NCBI RefSeq assembly: GCF_003350475.1
Contig: NZ_QQAV01000013.1
Span: forward strand, 1-64,000
Direction of reading: 5' to 3'
Origin: Pseudacidovorax intermedius
Lineage (GTDB): Bacteria; Pseudomonadota; Gammaproteobacteria; Burkholderiales; Burkholderiaceae_C
Length of the DNA stretch: 64,000 nt
Shown here: positions 21,814 to 31,328 of the stretch, piece after piece
Numbering within the stretch: the first letter of the stretch is position 1
How the letters are laid out: each line of letters starts with the position of its first letter
Program-made: the position numbers and the translations under genes
The notes under the pieces: generated by a model
What the model was told of the DNA's origin: nothing
The model's database searches: none
What the model saw: only the letters and a program-made list of their open reading frames with translations

Positions 21814-21858
21814 GGAAACTCCAGGTTTCGGGTTGACGGAAATCGGAAAGCCGCGCGT

Positions 21859-22632
21859 TCAGATGGCGCAGTACCCGCCATCGACCGGCAGCGTCACCCC
21901 CGTGATGCAGGCGGCCTGGTCCGAGGCGAGGAAATGAACGGCATGGGCCACGTCGGCCGGCAGCACGGTGCGACGCAACGGCACGCGCTCCAGAAAGGCG
22001 GACAGCGCCTCGGGGTCGCGGCGGGTGCCTTCCGTCATATCGGTTTCCGTGATGCCGGGCGCCACCGCGTTCACCCGGACGCCGTCGCCGCCGAGTTCCA
22101 GCGCCAGCGCCTGGGTCAACTGCTTCACGCCGCCCTTGGACGCGGTGTACGCCACCGAATTGCGCACGGCCACGAAAGCGTGGATCGACGCCACGTTGAC
22201 GATGCAGCCCCGGGTCTCCCGCAACTGGGACGAGAAGGCCAACGCGGCATGGAAGCATCCATCGAGATTGACGGCCAACGTGCGTCGCCAATTGGCCAGG
22301 CTGCTGGGCTCGTCCAGTGCGCCGCGCAGCAGGATGCCGGCGTTGCTGACCAGCACATCGCAGGGGCCAAGTCGCGCCCGGGTCGCCTCGGCGGCCTCCT
22401 GCAGGGCTTGGGCCTGGGCGACGTCACTCACGCATTCCAGGACGGGCGCACCGATCGCCTGGATCTGCGCCGCTGCCTCGCGCAGCCGCGGGCCGTCCAC
22501 GTCCACCATGGCGATGGCCGCGCCCTCCTGCGCAAAGCGATGCGCCACCGCTAGGCCGATTCCTTGCGCCGCCCCCGTCACGACGACGACGCGGCCCTCC
22601 AGTGGTCCAGCAGGCCTGGGCATGGGAAGCAT
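21859..22632 (-). CDS. SDR-family oxidoreductase
   Basis: A short-chain dehydrogenase of about 257 residues. The NAD(P) motif VTGAAQGIG is near residue 20, NNAG-type VSNAG is present, and the catalytic Ser-Tyr-Lys are in NVASIHAF and AYTASKGG. The end LPVDGGYCAI is the classical SDR C-terminus. ATG at 22632 starts five bases after the dienelactone hydrolase stop; ATG 22623 is a second choice. It is part of the GntR operon and probably oxidises a hydroxyl intermediate of the compound that the receptor takes up. Confidence 0.92.
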   Translation of the reverse strand: MLPMPRPAGPLEGRVVVVTGAAQGIGLAVAHRFAQEGAAIAMVDVDGPRLREAAAQIQAIGAPVLECVSDVAQAQALQEAAEATRARLGPCDVLVSNAGILLRGALDEPSSLANWRRTLAVNLDGCFHAALAFSSQLRETRGCIVNVASIHAFVAVRNSVAYTASKGGVKQLTQALALELGGDGVRVNAVAPGITETDMTEGTRRDPEALSAFLERVPLRRTVLPADVAHAVHFLASDQAACITGVTLPVDGGYCAI

Positions 22633-22637
22633 CCGGC

Positions 22638-23321
22638 TCAGGCCGCCAGGAAGGCCAGCGTCCGGGTGCGCGCCAGCGCAGCCGCCTCGGCGTCGAAATG
22701 TTCGCCGCCCGGGCGAGCGAAGGCATGGTCGCAACCCGTGTAGACATGCGCCGGCATCCGGTCCTGCAGAGCCGCTCGCTGCAGGATGGTCTCGCGTGCC
22801 GCGGGCGGCACAAAACCGTCGAGTTCCGCGATGTGAAGCAGGCAAGGCGCCGCGTCGACGCGTTGCGCGGGAAGCAGATCCTCCAGCCCGACGCCGTAGT
22901 AGCTGACGGCAGCCGCAATCGGCGTGGACAGGGCCATCATCACGGCCAGCCGTCCGCCCAGGCAGTAGCCGAGCGCGCCCACCTTGTCGCCGCGGCCCTG
23001 GGTCTCGAACCACTGCCGCGCGGCATCGAGGTCTTGGATCGCGCGCCCGAAGTCCATGCCCTGCATGAGCGAGATGCCTTGCTGGAATTGCTCGGGCACG
23101 CGCGGATCGAGCCGGACGCCCGGCTGCTGCCGGGCGAACAGGTCTGGGCACAGGACCTCGAAGCCTTCCTGTGCCCAGGCCTGCGCCGCCTGCTCCATGG
23201 CATCGTTGATGCCGAAGATTTCCTGGATCAGCACCAGGGGCCGTCCCCGCCCGGAGGCGCTGGGCACGTGCAGGGCCGGCAGGGAAAAGCCGTCGCCGGC
23301 GGGAATCTGGATGAGCTTCAT
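22638..23321 (-). CDS. Dienelactone hydrolase-family protein
   Basis: A 227-residue alpha/beta hydrolase. The nucleophile is the Cys of GYCLGG, with Asp in AELDGFV and His in GCDHAFAR, the Cys-Asp-His triad of dienelactone hydrolase. The IQEIFG motif near the N-terminus, typical of the family, is also present. The expected reaction is hydrolysis of a lactone ring such as dienelactone in chloro-aromatic or related degradation; the family also contains general esterases. It starts 28 bases after the GntR gene and is followed at once by the SDR gene. Confidence 0.93.
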   Translation of the reverse strand: MKLIQIPAGDGFSLPALHVPSASGRGRPLVLIQEIFGINDAMEQAAQAWAQEGFEVLCPDLFARQQPGVRLDPRVPEQFQQGISLMQGMDFGRAIQDLDAARQWFETQGRGDKVGALGYCLGGRLAVMMALSTPIAAAVSYYGVGLEDLLPAQRVDAAPCLLHIAELDGFVPPAARETILQRAALQDRMPAHVYTGCDHAFARPGGEHFDAEAAALARTRTLAFLAA

Positions 23322-23349
23322 ATCGTGTTCCTTTGGATGAGTGAGCGCC

Positions 23350-24099
23350 TCAGGCTGGTGCCCGATGGCTTTTGAGTTCGATGGAGATGAGGGCCGGGTT
23401 GTGGATGGAGCGGACGTACTCGATCAGCACATCGCCCGGTGCATAGAGCCATGCCTGCACCTGGAGTCCGGGCGCGCCCTCTGGCAGGCCCAGTGCGCCA
23501 GCGGCCTCGGCATTCAGCGCACAGGCCGAGACGCAGTGCCGGATGCCGTGCACCGCGAGCCCATACACCTTCTCCACCAGCGTGTAGACGCCATCGACCT
23601 CTTCGGCGAGGAAGGGGGTGATGCCCGCGTACTTGTTGTCGACGTAGACGCGCGTCCAGGTGCAGGGCGTGCTGGCGCCCTGCATGTGGCGCACGCCGTC
23701 GATGGCGAGCCAGTAGCCCGTGCTGCTGGGCACGCCGACCAGTCCGGCGTCCGGCTCTCCCTTGACGGTGGCATGGCCGTGAATGCGCATGGCGGTCTGA
23801 CCGGCAAGCCTCAGTGCGTGTTCGAGACCGTCCATTTGCTGCACATAGGCGTTGGCCATTGCCGCAGCGATGACTTTGGTTCCTACCTTACGCACGCGTT
23901 GGACCACCCCACCCTTCTCTAGGATGTCGAGTGCCTGCCGCAGCGTGACCCGGCTGACGCCCAGCTCGTGTGCCAGATCGATCTCCTTGGGCAGGACCGT
24001 GCCGACCGAGCGCACGCCAGACTTGATCTGATCGAGCAGCGTCACGCTGACCTGCCGGTACAACGGTTCGCTTGGCGGATTTGATCTGGTCTTTTTCAT
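23350..24099 (-). CDS. GntR/HutC-family regulator with UTRA domain
   Basis: A 249-residue regulator: an N-terminal GntR winged helix (PLYRQVSVTLLDQIKSG through SRVTLRQALDILEKGG) and a UTRA-type C-terminal ligand domain. It is the first gene of the minus-strand series with the hydrolase, SDR and Bug receptor, so it probably controls them and itself. A promoter with a dyad over its -10 box lies directly upstream (24108-24143). UTRA domains bind small metabolites; the inducer is unknown. Confidence 0.92.
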   Translation of the reverse strand: MKKTRSNPPSEPLYRQVSVTLLDQIKSGVRSVGTVLPKEIDLAHELGVSRVTLRQALDILEKGGVVQRVRKVGTKVIAAAMANAYVQQMDGLEHALRLAGQTAMRIHGHATVKGEPDAGLVGVPSSTGYWLAIDGVRHMQGASTPCTWTRVYVDNKYAGITPFLAEEVDGVYTLVEKVYGLAVHGIRHCVSACALNAEAAGALGLPEGAPGLQVQAWLYAPGDVLIEYVRSIHNPALISIELKSHRAPA

Positions 24100-24107
24100 A
24101 AGGTATG

Positions 24108-24143
24108 AACTTAATAATAGTTGGAGCGAAGCTTCCTGTGCAA
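24108..24143 (-). promoter_or_regulatory. Promoter and possible autoregulatory operator of the GntR operon
   Basis: Read on the minus strand, TTGCAC (24138-24143) and TATTAT (24114-24119) are 18 bases apart, a plausible sigma-70 promoter ending about 15 bases before the ATG. The dyad AACT-N7-AGTT (24108-24122) covers the -10 box, as expected for GntR self-repression. This AT-rich patch stands out from the surrounding GC-rich DNA. Confidence 0.5.
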
Positions 24144-24457
24144 GGGCTATTTGCACAGGACGCATGGAGGACGAAGGAAAGCGCCAGCCACCGGTGCGAT
24201 CAGCGCCCCGGGGCTGGGACGCGCGAAGCTGCGTCACCCCGGCGCATTGACAGAGCGACGGGACATGGACTCGGCGCGACGCGCGACCTTCCGCGCGCAA
24301 GGGGCGCAGCGCACCATCGCCGCGGATCACGGCGCATGCGTGGCTGAGTGAAGGCGGATCTGTTGCGCTTTCCAGGCTTGGAGGTCGAAGCCTGGAAGCG
24401 CGAGGGCGGACGAGCTTCGCCGTCCTCACGCTGGCGGAGGCGCCGCTGGTTGGGGCT
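24144..24457. other. Intergenic stretch, no gene seen
   Basis: This lies between the GntR operon promoter and the end of mmsB. Short frames here lack ribosome sites and recognisable content. A hairpin around 24406-24423 (GGACG pairing with CGTCC) might help end mmsB transcripts, but it has no T run on the minus strand, so I do not call a terminator. Confidence 0.4.
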
Positions 24458-25342
24458 TCAGCCCTTTTGCACCATCCGGATCACGCTGGAAAAGTCCAGC
24501 GCGCCATGCCCCGCCAGGCTGTGCGCCGCATAGAGGCTGCGCGCCAGGCCACCCAGCGGCGTGCTGGCCTTGACGGCCATGGCGTTCTCCTGCGCCAGGC
24601 CCAGGTCCTTGAGCATCAGGTCGGTGCCGAAACCGCCGGCGTAGCCCTTGGATGCGGGCGCGGTCTCCATCACGCCAGGCAGCGGGTTGTACTTCTCCAG
24701 CGCCCAGTTGCCGCCGGAGCTGCGTCGCATGATCTCGGACAGCACCTTCGGGTCCAGCCCGTTGGCCGCGCCCAGGGCGATGGCCTCGGAGGTGCCGATC
24801 ATCAGGATGCCCAGGAGCATGTTGTTGCAGATCTTGGCCGTCTGTCCGGCGCCGGGGCCGCCCGCGTGGAAGATGTTGGCGCCCATCTTCTCCAACACGG
24901 GCCGGGCCCGGGCCAGGTCGGCCTCGCTGCCGCCCACCATGAAGGTCAGCGTGCCGCCGATGGCGCCGCCCGTGCCGCCCGACACCGGCGCATCGATGAC
25001 GGCGATGCCGCGTGCGGCGCCGGCCTCGGCCACCTTGCGCGAGGTGGCGGCGGCGATGGTGCTCGAATCGATGACCAGCGTGCCGGGCGCGATCTGCGCC
25101 AGCAGGCCGCCCTCGCCCAGGTAGAGCGACTCCACATGCTGGCTGGCGGGCAGCATGCTGACCACCACCTCGGCCCCGCCCACCGCGGCGGAGGCCGATG
25201 CGGCGATGGCCACGCCCTGGGCCCGCAGCGCATCGCACGCGGCGGCCGACAGGTCGAAGGCGCTGACGGCATGGCCGGCCTTGTGCAGGTTCAGAGCCAT
25301 GGGGCCGCCCATGTTGCCGAGGCCGATGAATGCGATCTTCAT
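24458..25342 (-). CDS. mmsB: 3-hydroxyisobutyrate dehydrogenase MmsB
   Basis: NAD-dependent enzyme of 294 residues that oxidises 3-hydroxyisobutyrate to methylmalonate semialdehyde in valine breakdown. The Rossmann motif GLGNMGGPMA is at residues 7-16, the substrate motif DAPVSGGTGGA follows, and the catalytic Lys lies in GQTAKICNNML. Last gene of a minus-strand valine-catabolism series (acyl-CoA dehydrogenase, HIBYL-CoA hydrolase, mmsB), 123 bases after the hydrolase. Its product is the substrate of MmsA, encoded upstream at 28778-30301. Confidence 0.95.
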   Translation of the reverse strand: MKIAFIGLGNMGGPMALNLHKAGHAVSAFDLSAAACDALRAQGVAIAASASAAVGGAEVVVSMLPASQHVESLYLGEGGLLAQIAPGTLVIDSSTIAAATSRKVAEAGAARGIAVIDAPVSGGTGGAIGGTLTFMVGGSEADLARARPVLEKMGANIFHAGGPGAGQTAKICNNMLLGILMIGTSEAIALGAANGLDPKVLSEIMRRSSGGNWALEKYNPLPGVMETAPASKGYAGGFGTDLMLKDLGLAQENAMAVKASTPLGGLARSLYAAHSLAGHGALDFSSVIRMVQKG

Positions 25343-25465
25343 GTGTGTCTCCTTGGATGTCTTGGGTGATGTCAGCGGACGAGAAGGCCGGCCTGCGCGT
25401 GCGGTGGTCGGTGCTGGTGCCTTGTGAGCAAGCGCGGCGGCTGCGGAGGAGCCGCCCGCCGCCGC

Positions 25466-26581
25466 TCAGCGCAGCGGCACCAGTTCCGGCGCCATGTCGC
25501 CGCGCTCGCGCAGGTGGTCCTGCACGAACTCCGGGGTGATCTCGTCCAGCGTCGCGGGCTGCCACTTGGGGTTGCGATCCTTGTCGACCAGCACGGCGCG
25601 GATGCCTTCGGCGAAGTCCTTGTGCGCGCAGAAGCCCAGCGAGGCCCAATATTCCAGCCGGAACACCTCTGCCAGCGACATGCGCGGCACACGGCGCCAC
25701 AGTTCCCACGACAGCGCGATGGAGCTGGGCGCGCCCTTGGTGAAGGCGGTGGCGGCGTTCTGCAGCCAGGCGTCGTCGGCCTTCAGGTCACGCAGGCGCT
25801 TGGCAATGTCCAGCAGGTCGTCGCCGGCCATCAGCGCTTCGATGGTGTCGTAGTGCTCGCGCAGCTTCGATGGCAGACGCGGCGCGTCCTCGGCCGCGGT
25901 GGCGAGGATGCGCGAGAGCAGCGCGCGGTCGGCCTCGCCCTGCCCTTGCCAAGCCGTGGCGCCGATGGCCTCCAGCACCTGGGCCTTGCGGGCCTGCGGC
26001 ACCAGCACATCCGCCAGGCCGGCAAAGATGGCATCGGCGGCGTTGATCTGCGCGGCCGTCAGGGCCAGGAAGAGGCCCGTGCGCCCCGGCGCGCGGCGCA
26101 GGAACCAGCTGCCACCCACGTCGGGGTACAGGCCGATGTTGATCTCGGGCATGGCGATGCGGCTGCCTTCGGTCACCACGCGGTGCGAGGCGCCCACCAT
26201 CAGGCCGACGCCGCCGCCCATCACGATGCCATGGCCCCAGCACAGGAAGGGCTTGGGGAAGGTGTGGATCAGGTGGTCGAGCTCGTATTCCTCGGCGAAG
26301 AAGCGCTCGGCGTACTCGTTGCGGCGCTCGCCGCGGTCCAGCAGCGTCTGGTAGAGCTGACGCAGGTCGCCGCCCGCGCAGAAGGCTTTTTCGCCCGCGG
26401 CCTGCAGCAGCACGCCGACGACTTGGTCGTCGGCCGCCCATTCGCGCAGTTGGGGCGTGAGCAGCCGCACCATGTCGACGGACAGCGAGTTGAGGGACGC
26501 CGGCGCATTGAGCGTGGCGACGCCGAAGCGTTTGCCATTGGCGGTGGGCAGGGAATCGAAGAGGACGACAGGTTCGGTCAT
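25466..26581 (-). CDS. 3-hydroxyisobutyryl-CoA hydrolase (crotonase superfamily)
   Basis: A 371-residue crotonase-fold protein. The oxyanion-hole segment is around FCAGGDLRQLY, and the MGGGVGLMVGASHRVV and INIGLYPDVGGSW segments are typical of 3-hydroxyisobutyryl-CoA hydrolase rather than the shorter enoyl-CoA hydratases. It would release 3-hydroxyisobutyrate for MmsB. It sits between the acyl-CoA dehydrogenase and mmsB, exactly as the pathway requires. No separate short enoyl-CoA hydratase for the preceding hydration is in the window, so that step must be supplied elsewhere. Confidence 0.92.
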   Translation of the reverse strand: MTEPVVLFDSLPTANGKRFGVATLNAPASLNSLSVDMVRLLTPQLREWAADDQVVGVLLQAAGEKAFCAGGDLRQLYQTLLDRGERRNEYAERFFAEEYELDHLIHTFPKPFLCWGHGIVMGGGVGLMVGASHRVVTEGSRIAMPEINIGLYPDVGGSWFLRRAPGRTGLFLALTAAQINAADAIFAGLADVLVPQARKAQVLEAIGATAWQGQGEADRALLSRILATAAEDAPRLPSKLREHYDTIEALMAGDDLLDIAKRLRDLKADDAWLQNAATAFTKGAPSSIALSWELWRRVPRMSLAEVFRLEYWASLGFCAHKDFAEGIRAVLVDKDRNPKWQPATLDEITPEFVQDHLRERGDMAPELVPLR

Positions 26582-26677
26582 GGGCGGGGAGCTTAGCGAC
26601 GCAGGGCGCGCAGCGATATCAAGGACGGGACTGCAGCGGGATGGGTTGGCAGCTCGGCGAGGCGTGGGTGCGCAGCG

Positions 26678-27832
26678 TCAGCGCAGCTCCGCATCGCCAT
26701 CGAGCAGCTTGCGCGCGACGATGAGCCGCATGATCTCGTTGGTGCCTTCCAGGATCTGATGCACGCGCGCGTCGCGCAGCAGGCGCTCCAGCGGAAAGTC
26801 GCCCAGGTAGCCGTAACCACCATGCAGCTGCAGCGCCTCGTTGCAGACGGTGAAGCCCGCGTCGGTCGCGAAGCGCTTGGCCATCGCGCAATAGGTGCTG
26901 GCATCCGCATGGCCGGCGTCGAGCTTGCTGGCGGCCAGGCGCACCATCTGCCGCGCGGCGACCAGTTCGGTCGCCATGTCGGCCAGCTTGAACTGCAGGG
27001 CCTGGAAGCTGGCCAGCGGCTTGCCGAACTGCTGGCGCTCGTGCAGGTAGCGCCGCGCCGCATCCAATGCGCCCTGCGCAGCGCCCACCGAGCAGGTCGC
27101 GATGTTGATGCGGCCGCCGTCCAGCCCCTTCATGGCGATGCGGAAGCCCTCGCCCTCCTGGCCCAGCAGGTGGTCCGCCGGGATGCGCACGCCGTCGAAG
27201 TCGATGGTGCGGGTGGGCTGGCTGTTCCAGCCCATCTTGTGTTCCTTCTTGCCGTAGCGGATGCCCGGCGCGTCGGCCGGCACGGCGAAGGCCGAGATGC
27301 CCGAAGGGCCACCGCCACCGGTGCGGGCCATGAGCACCAGTACGTCGGTCGAACCCGCGCCGGAGATGAAGGCCTTGCCGCCGTGGATGACGTAGTGGTC
27401 GCCGTCGCGCTCGGCACGGGTCTTGAGCGAGCCGGCGTCCGACCCGGCGCCGGGTTCGGTCAAACAGTACGAGGCCAGCTTGCGGCCGGCGGTCAGGTCT
27501 TCGCCCCAGTGCGTGCAAACGGCGTCGGTGCCCCAGGTGCCTAGCATCCAGGTCGCCATGTTGTGGATGGTGATGAAGGCGGTGGTCGAGGGGTCGACCG
27601 CCGCCATCTCCTCGAACACCAGCGCCGCGTCGAGCCGCGGCAGTCCCAGGCCGCCGATTCGCTCGGGCGCGTAGAGGCCGCAGAAGCCCAGTTCGCCGGC
27701 CTTGGCAATGGCCTCGCGCGGGAAGATGGCCTCGCGGTCCCACTGCGCGGCATGCGGCGCGAATTCGCTGGCGGCGAAGTCGCGGGCGGTGTCGGCGAAG
27801 GCGCGTTGTTCTTCGGTCAGTTCAAAGTCCAT
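26678..27832 (-). CDS. Acyl-CoA dehydrogenase, probably isobutyryl-CoA dehydrogenase
   Basis: FAD enzyme of 384 residues. Typical segments are LTEPGAGSDAGS (flavin and substrate contact), EHKMGWNSQPTRTI and the C-terminal LHGGYGYL and ILEGTNEIMRLI, with the catalytic Glu expected in the last. ATG at 27832 (MDFELTEEQ) is the family-like start. Position beside HIBYL-CoA hydrolase, mmsB and mmsA points to isobutyryl-CoA oxidation in valine catabolism; short-branched acyl-CoA substrates in general remain possible. About 130 bases separate its start from the first palindromic element. Confidence 0.9.
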   Translation of the reverse strand: MDFELTEEQRAFADTARDFAASEFAPHAAQWDREAIFPREAIAKAGELGFCGLYAPERIGGLGLPRLDAALVFEEMAAVDPSTTAFITIHNMATWMLGTWGTDAVCTHWGEDLTAGRKLASYCLTEPGAGSDAGSLKTRAERDGDHYVIHGGKAFISGAGSTDVLVLMARTGGGGPSGISAFAVPADAPGIRYGKKEHKMGWNSQPTRTIDFDGVRIPADHLLGQEGEGFRIAMKGLDGGRINIATCSVGAAQGALDAARRYLHERQQFGKPLASFQALQFKLADMATELVAARQMVRLAASKLDAGHADASTYCAMAKRFATDAGFTVCNEALQLHGGYGYLGDFPLERLLRDARVHQILEGTNEIMRLIVARKLLDGDAELR

Positions 27833-27966
27833 GGTGCTGGGTGGCGCTTGGGCGCTTAGACGTTGCTGTCGCACTGATGTTGGGTTGGCTCGCCGCTAAT
27901 GCCGGCCCGCAGCGGGCGAACGCGAAAGGCTTACCGGCAGTTGGGCGCGGTCGTGCGTCGGGGGCG

Positions 27967-28207
27967 GCGCGCGAGAACCGGCCCGCCGCGGGCTCAGAGT
28001 GAGGCGGTCGGCACTGCGTGCCGACTCCGCTGCGATGCTCCCGAACCCGGCCCGCGGCAGAACTCGCTACGCGCTGCCGCGCTCCGCTCAAACAACTGCC
28101 GCGAGTCAGATCACGAAGCAGGCCTGTCCTTCGGCAGGCCTGCGGCCGGCTTCGCTGCGCTTCTCGCCGCCTCACAAATCGCCCGCGGCGGGCCGGTTCC
28201 CGCGCGC
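27967..28207 (+). repeat. Palindromic intergenic element, copy 1
   Basis: A 241-base unit with 27-base terminal inverted repeats: 27967-27993 matches the reverse complement of 28181-28207 at 26 of 27 positions. The inner core, 27999-28175, recurs in opposite orientation at 28520-28699 with roughly nine in ten bases matching by eye. The terminal arms of the two copies are unrelated to each other. No transposase is present. I have seen similar GC-rich intergenic sequences in Comamonadaceae, often mis-called as small proteins; that is memory, not a search. Confidence 0.85.
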
Positions 28208-28482
28208 GGGAACGTTGCGCCTGATCTTGCGGGCATGAGCGGCCTTGCCTGTCTTCACCTTCGGCTTGGCGGGAGACGTGACTGAGGCGGCGTCCCGCAT
28301 ACGCCATAGATGCGGGCGTGATTCCGCTGCCCATCCTGGGCGTGCGGAGCACCTGCGGCATTCCACACGAAGGATGACGCATGCAGGCTTTATCGATCTT
28401 TATGGCTGCGAAGTCTGCTGTGCAAAGAGCGGTCGCTTCGACGCGGACCTGTCCACGCGAGGAATCGCCCGCAACCTCAACT
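28208..28482. other. Spacer between the two palindromic elements
   Basis: About 275 bases enclosed by two inverted elements. Short frames on both strands have no credible start signals or recognisable domains. Composition is slightly richer in A and T around 28385-28430 than the flanks. It could be a remnant of a displaced segment of the valine operon or cargo between two elements; I see nothing that decides. Confidence 0.4.
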
Positions 28483-28736
28483 CCGGCCCGGGCGGCGGTG
28501 GGTAGCGCGGCGTGCGCCTGTGAGGCGCCGAGAAGCGCAGTGCACCCGGCCGCAGGCCTGCCGAAGGACAGGACTGCTTCGTGATCTGACTCGCGGCGGT
28601 TGTTTGAGCGGAGCTGCCGCAGGCAGCGCAGCGAGTTCTGCCGCGGGCCGGGTGCGCGAGCATCGCAGGGGAGTCGGCGCGCAGCGCCGACCGCCTCACT
28701 GAAGCATGCCGCGCTACCCACCGCCGCCCGGGCCGG
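28483..28736 (-). repeat. Palindromic intergenic element, copy 2 (inverted)
   Basis: A 254-base unit with 33-base terminal inverted repeats: 28483-28515 matches the reverse complement of 28704-28736 at 32 of 33 positions. The core 28520-28699 is the inverted partner of 27999-28175. In both copies the single arm mismatch becomes a G-U pair in RNA made from the same strand of the element, as if pairing were under selection. The unit ends about 40 bases after the mmsA stop codon. Confidence 0.85.
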
Positions 28737-28777
28737 CGCGCCCGCCTCAAACGCACAAGACCGCAACGCGCACAACA

Positions 28778-30301
<1,524 letters not shown>

Positions 30302-30358
30302 GGCTTGTCTCCAGATGAGGCGGCGCTTGTGTCGCCGATGTGATCCGCCGCAGGATAG

Positions 30359-30414
30359 CTTTGCAGTTTTGCCACAGCAATAGACAAAAATTCGCGCCGC
30401 CTTTGCAAAATTGC
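30359..30414. promoter_or_regulatory. Candidate LysR binding region upstream of mmsA
   Basis: Two 14-base near-repeats, at 30359-30372 and 30401-30414, share CTTTGCA at the start and TTGC at the end, with three differences, 42 bases (four helical turns) apart. The second contains the palindrome TTTGCAAA. The pair lies in the 118-base gap between mmsA and its divergent LysR gene, and its right end is five bases from the LysR ATG. This fits an LTTR recognition plus activation site arrangement; unproven. Confidence 0.5.
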
Positions 30415-30419
30415 AGACC

Positions 30420-31328
30420 ATGGACTGGGACAACCTGCGCTACTTTCTCGAACTCGCCCGCGCCGGCACGCTGATGGCCGCCGCGCGCCGGCTGGCGGTG
30501 GACCACACCACCGTCGCGCGGCGCATCCAGGCGCTGGAAAAGGCCATGGGTGCCGCCCTCTTCACGCGCGAGGCCGGTGGACATCGGCTCACCGAGGCCG
30601 GTCGGCAACTGCAGCCTCAGGCCGAGGCCATGGAGGCCGCCTTCCGCGCCGTCGAGCGCACCAGCCCTGCGCTGGCGCCACAGGACGGCCTGTCGGGCAC
30701 GGTACGCGTGGGTGCGACCGAGGGTTTCGGCACGCGGGTGCTGGCTCCCGCGCTGGCCGCCTTCGCCGCAGACCATCCGCGCCTGACCATCGACCTGCTC
30801 GCCTTGCCGCGCCTGCTGCAGCTGTCGCGGCGCGAGGCCGACATCGTGATCGCGCTGGAACGCCCGGCGCGCGGCCCCGTGGTGGCCACACGGCTCACGG
30901 ACTACAGCCTGCGCCTGTACGCCTCGCACGACTACCTGGGACGCCACGCGCCCATCTCGCGCCGCGAGGACCTGCGCGGCCACGCTTTCATCAGCTACGT
31001 GGACGACCTGCTCTTCTCCAAGGAACTGCGCTTCCTGGGCGAGCTGCACCGGCCCGATGGCTTCTCGCTGCGCAGCACCAGCGTGCTGGCCCAGCACGAG
31101 GCGGCCGCCGCCGGCGCCGGCATCGCCGTGCTGCCCGCCTTCGTCGCCGAAGGCGATGCGCGGCTGGCGCCTGTGCTGCCGGCGCTGGCGCGTTTCACGC
31201 GGACCTTCTGGATGTCGATGCCGGCCGAGGGCAAGCAGCAGCCGCGAATCCTGGCGGTGTGGAACCTGCTCAAGTCGGTGGCGGAGCGGGCGCAGGCACG
31301 GCTTCTGCCGCCCGCACCCGGCACCTGA
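30420..31328 (+). CDS. LysR-family regulator of valine genes (inferred)
   Basis: A 302-residue LTTR: N-terminal helix-turn-helix with the [20 protein letters not shown] and [16 protein letters not shown] segments, and a LysR substrate-binding domain. ATG at 30420 gives the standard MDWDNLRYF start. Divergent orientation from mmsA and the repeat sequences between them suggest it activates mmsA, but the ligand is not readable. Its stop codon TGA abuts the stop of the convergent GGDEF gene with no gap, so the two stops together read TGATCA. Confidence 0.92.
   Translation: MDWDNLRYFLELARAGTLMAAARRLAVDHTTVARRIQALEKAMGAALFTREAGGHRLTEAGRQLQPQAEAMEAAFRAVERTSPALAPQDGLSGTVRVGATEGFGTRVLAPALAAFAADHPRLTIDLLALPRLLQLSRREADIVIALERPARGPVVATRLTDYSLRLYASHDYLGRHAPISRREDLRGHAFISYVDDLLFSKELRFLGELHRPDGFSLRSTSVLAQHEAAAAGAGIAVLPAFVAEGDARLAPVLPALARFTRTFWMSMPAEGKQQPRILAVWNLLKSVAERAQARLLPPAPGT

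Noticed and set aside
28245..28505. Small frame between the palindromic elements
   Set aside because: No start signal or domain; it enters the terminal arm of the second element.
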